Source: Puffinus mauretanicus (lineage: Eukaryota > Chordata > Aves > Procellariiformes > Procellariidae). From it: DNA of 64,000 nt. The position numbers were made by a program, and so were the translations under genes. The notes beneath the pieces are model-generated. The model did not search any database. It was not told the origin of the DNA and saw only the letters and a list, made by a program, of their open reading frames with translations. Positions 60,145 to 64,000 of the stretch are shown piece by piece (within the stretch, counting starts at the first letter, position 1; the number at the start of each line of letters is the position of its first letter). Where the stretch lies: NCBI GenBank assembly GCA_023333565.1, contig JAJKFH010002906.1:620001-684000 (forward strand), in the 5' to 3' direction.

Positions 60145-63100
60145 GGGGTGGCTTTGAGCCACAGGGTGACTCCCTGTTCCCAGGGATTTTCCACGCTGCA
60201 GCCCTGGCCCTGCCAGCACCAACTCACCAGGGGTGCGGTCTCCCGCAGGCACCATCCCAGTGAGCCCGGGCGAGTGACTCCAGCACCCAGCGGGAGCAGG
60301 AGCGTGTGTCCACACACTGAGAGGTGGGCAAGCAGGTCACTCGCATCTCCTGTACGCTAGCGGGATGATATAAATGTACATCCACAAATGAAACAACCAT
60401 AAAGGGAGCCCATGTTTCAAAGGCACAGCTCCTTTGACAATGCAGCACTTTTTAAAATTGTAGTAAAATACACATGAGTATTTAAATTAACCACGTACAT
60501 TAAAATGACAGGTGATCCAAGGGACCAACCGATGAAGTTACCTCTTTCTGGGGAGAGGAGAGGAATAAGTCAGGCAAGGTGAGTTTGCTGTTAAGGTCTG
60601 CCTAGAGACCAGCAGTTTGTGGGAAGCAGTTAAGCACTGCTTTATTTATTGAATTAATACAAAAATCTTTTAATCCTACCTGCCCATCAGTTCTAGCCTA
60701 CAGAAGATATGGAAAACCACCACCGGTCCCTTCCCCAAGTGACTCAGGACACTATGAAATTCAGCACAGTAATTAATGAAGACGTAATAAAATCCCAAAA
60801 TCTGGGTCGAATTTTCCAAGCAGTGCTGAGGTGGCATGGGATTAGTCCTTGTCCTCTTCTCACTTCCTCAGCAGTGCCACCAACCTGTACACCCAGCACT
60901 TGGCCTATCTAATCCCTTCCTTCCACTTCCCATCTGTGTAAGAACAACTCCTATGCTTTGGTCATACTTACTAGTCCTGTTTTTCCTACATTAGATCTGA
61001 TAAACGTAAAGAGGGGACCGATAGATTTTATATAACCCCTGTCCAAAGGATTTAAAAACTTGGAGGACACTTTTTAACACGTTTCAGTGATCAAGGAAAA
61101 GGACTACACATACCCCTGTGTGGAGCTTGACCCCTCGCTAGATTTGGCTTCTCCAAATCTAGCACAAAAAGCGGTGCCCACCGGGCTGTGCTGAGCTCTG
61201 CCGCACCATGTCCATCCCTTCATGTCCTGGAGAAGGAAGCTGGCCTGAGCCTGGCACTGAGCGGCAGCTCTTCCCCTGCACGAACCCAGAGCCCAAATCC
61301 CCCCGTGATGCTGCAGCCCGCAGGCTCCACATGTGACTGTAGATCTGTTATGCAGCTGCTCCTCTCAGATACCTACCCACACAAATCCTGTTTACTTCAA
61401 CTCTGCTGGGAAGGTACAGAGCAGCACTAAATCCTATTTTACTACAGCGAGGATTAAGCTTATACATCCATGATGATAGTCTAAAACTTGCTAAAAAGCC
61501 CTGTTAAAGCCATGCACCAGCTAAAAACTGGACTCTCAGACTTTTTAGAAATTCTGTAACATTATCTTCTCTTCATTCACCATTGGGAGAAAATATTAAA
61601 AATAAAGACCTTGGTTCAGTTGAATTACTGATTAGATGTTCATCTAGCAGTTTCCATTTAAAAAAAAAAATCCACCAGTAAGCAGCAAGATGATACAGCC
61701 TACTTAAATTTAATTTATTTTGCCAGAAAAAAAATTACACAAGCAACTGCATTATTAGGATGTACTATTTTTAATTAAAGTTCCCGAGGAGAAGATAAGC
61801 ATCAACTAAGAAAAGCTAGCCATGTCTGGAAGCTGTATTGAGAATAAAAAAAAAAGAGATGCCAAAACACATTACAGAAATGGACTTCTGACATTTGAAT
61901 GAGGATTTCTAATAGCTCAGATAAAGGAAGAATATGAAACTGGAGTTTCAATCTAGAGCCAATTCAGATGTAATCCCTTCTGTTAGGGATTTGGGGCTCT
62001 GAAGCCTCTCAGCTTCAATGAGTATGTTTTTAGCAAGGTTATGCACATCAGACTGAGAGACACCTGCACGTTCCCTTTGGGAAGCAAGCTGGGGATGATC
62101 ACTGACGGTGCCTGAAAGAAGCAGCTTCTGCAGGAAATCCCTTCGAGCTAATGGGACTCCAGGTAAATCTCCAAATTTGATGTGCACTTAAATCCTAAAT
62201 CCAGTGTTGCCTTCATTCCTAAAACTTGTGGAAATATTTACACTCGTATGACAGGTCTGGTTGCTCACTTCATACAGATGCATGCCTATTCTCCTCTGAG
62301 TCTCCCTAAATCCTTGCCCCTTGGTGATAATCATGTAGTAGTGAGTTTCACAGGCTGGTGTCTTGTTTACGCTGTCTACCCAACAAGGTATTCTGTAATA
62401 GCTTCTGCCTCTGGCAATCCTCTGCACTACTATAAAAGTCACTTTGTCTTGGACTGGGGCAGCAAAGTAAGCAGCAGCAGAAACACTTTTTCTGCAGTAA
62501 ACACCGAAGAGAAATGATGGGGTTTTAAAGATTGCTGTTAAAAGCTGTGATTTGGAGTGCTGTCAACGAAAGGATACCCAAACTGGGCAGAAACTCTTTA
62601 GCCACACACATATTTTACAATTCTAATCTGAAAAACAAAATAAAATGTAAAGCTGCTTTCAAACATATCCCTGGACAAACCACTGTAGTTGCATTTAAAG
62701 GATGAGAATTCATTGCATAGTAGTTGGGCCTCAAAGCCCAATAGCTATCCCTACTCAAGAGATCAGGAACAACAACAACAAAAAAGTAGTGTATGTTTTA
62801 AATAATCCTGTGCCTCACTTTTCCCCATCAGTAAGCCTGGGGTAATCACACAGAGAACTCCATGATGTAATTTATTAACTTCTGTGAATTACACTGAGGG
62901 TCTCCAACTGAAAACATTTTGATAGCCCCAAATACATTACTAAGTGTCAGTAAACACTCTGAAATACCTTATTTTCATTTTTGTGAGTATGAAAGAGCTA
63001 CTCATACTTTAAGTAGTCATATTGGCTAAAAATCGTTTTAAGATTACTAGAAATTCTTGCATACACAACAGCCCTTCATATTCCTGGTTTTTTTCTCAAT

Positions 63101-64000
63101 GATGGTTTCCTTTGTAGTAGCTGTAACAGTAATCAATAGCGGTTTAAATTTATTGTCAGCATGCTCTTTCTTCTTTATTAATTTATCTTTTCCCGCGACT
63201 GATTAAATCCCCCTGGAACTCAGTGGAGACAGTCCTCAAGCTTGATGGCATTAGCAGAGGATCTACCTTGCACCTGAAAGGAGTCTCAAGCTGACAGTAG
63301 ACAGGGCTGCCTGGATGTGGCTGAGCAGCAGTTTGCATGTGGCTATTCCCTACCACACCCAAATATGAAAATAAGGCATCAATCTCTGTTTATGCCATTG
63401 CAAGGAGTGCTGTAAACACCATGAGATCATCACAGGAAATTCACGTTGTAAAAAAGCAGGGAATGAATAACACAAACAGACTAATGCTTCCAGGCAAATA
63501 AACTTCATACCAAAAAAAGGGGGAAGGTGTCTTCCAACCTCTGCTGCACCAAAGAAGAAATGCCAATTGCAAATTAAAACCAGAGTGCTTGTATTTCATT
63601 AAGGTTAGGAAGGAAATTCTGTCTGCCCTCTGATAGCTGTCTGTGCCAGCTGAAAGTGAATTTATGGCATAATTGAAATTACATTCCTTTTCTGCTACTC
63701 ACTTGCTTCTGCTGAGCCTCATTATGCTGATGCAATTTATCATGTTTTATATTTGAAAGAGCTGTTCTGTTTCCACAATTCCATCCGTTGTACCATCACA
63801 CTCTAAAAATCTGGGCATTATAATCTTCTTCCTCCTCCTGGTTCTCTTTCATGAAAACTCTGCAGACAACTGTGAGACAAAATACAGAGGATGCACACGA
63901 TCCCAGCTAACTATTAAATCTTGTGAGAATTAAGACATACTTTCACTGTCACAGGTGAATTTTCACTTTGAGCTTTTGGCTCCAGTGTCCCTCATCTAGC

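Larger units (their letters stand above)
34704..64000 (-). other. Probable long 5' intron of MTCL1, unassigned
   Basis: Nearly 30 kb upstream of the first recognised MTCL1 exon. Contents I can support are three CR1 copies, AT-rich low-complexity DNA at 43.4 kb, a CpG-rich stretch at 42.0-42.85 kb and a hexamer tandem repeat at 60.1 kb. The expected coiled-coil exons that precede SSLKRRG in this family were not found. Several exon-like units without assignment are listed as findings. Assignment to the MTCL1 intron is inference from the gene's orientation and its known long first introns. Confidence 0.55.

Overview
This is a piece of a vertebrate nuclear genome, almost certainly a bird. The evidence is a set of CR1 LINE copies (with the avian-type 3' tail of ATTCTRTG-like units) and a multi-exon gene with GT-AG introns whose protein matches one vertebrate family. 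The sequence is mostly AT-rich, non-coding and intronic. There is no sign of bacterial genes, operons, CRISPR arrays or tRNAs.

The one gene I can recognise is MTCL1 (microtubule crosslinking factor 1, also called SOGA2 or KIAA0802), on the minus strand. Its middle part runs from about 34.7 kb down to 6.1 kb. Eight exons are supported, in transcript order: 34703-34644, 28669-27344 (a single 1,326-base exon), 26396-26241, 23656-23549, 18094-18002, 15273-15043, 13458-13270 and 6300-6133. Together they encode 777 residues. Every boundary is phase 0, so each exon can be included or skipped without breaking frame. The encoded protein is a string of coiled coils broken by acidic, Ser-rich linkers. 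The N-terminal exons (beyond 64 kb, or not recognised) and the C-terminal microtubule-binding exons (below position 1) are absent. Exons 23656-23549 and 18094-18002 are not in the human canonical protein as I remember it and look like optional coiled-coil cassettes.

Layout: 1-6.1 kb is intron with old CR1 fragments. From 6.1 to 34.7 kb lie the MTCL1 exons and introns. From 34.7 to 64 kb is a long upstream intron (or intron plus unrecognised exons) with three minus-strand CR1 copies (36.7, 41.2-42.0 and 45.7 kb), AT-rich low-complexity DNA, a CpG-rich stretch at about 42.0-42.85 kb, and several open stretches flanked by good splice signals that I could not assign.

No exotic new system was found. 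The observations most worth checking are the two cassette exons, a possible intron-retention end of the large exon that would add a hydrophobic tail next to an ATTAAA signal, a phase-compatible possible alternative first exon at 39.8 kb, and an unassigned exon-like unit at 47.2 kb.
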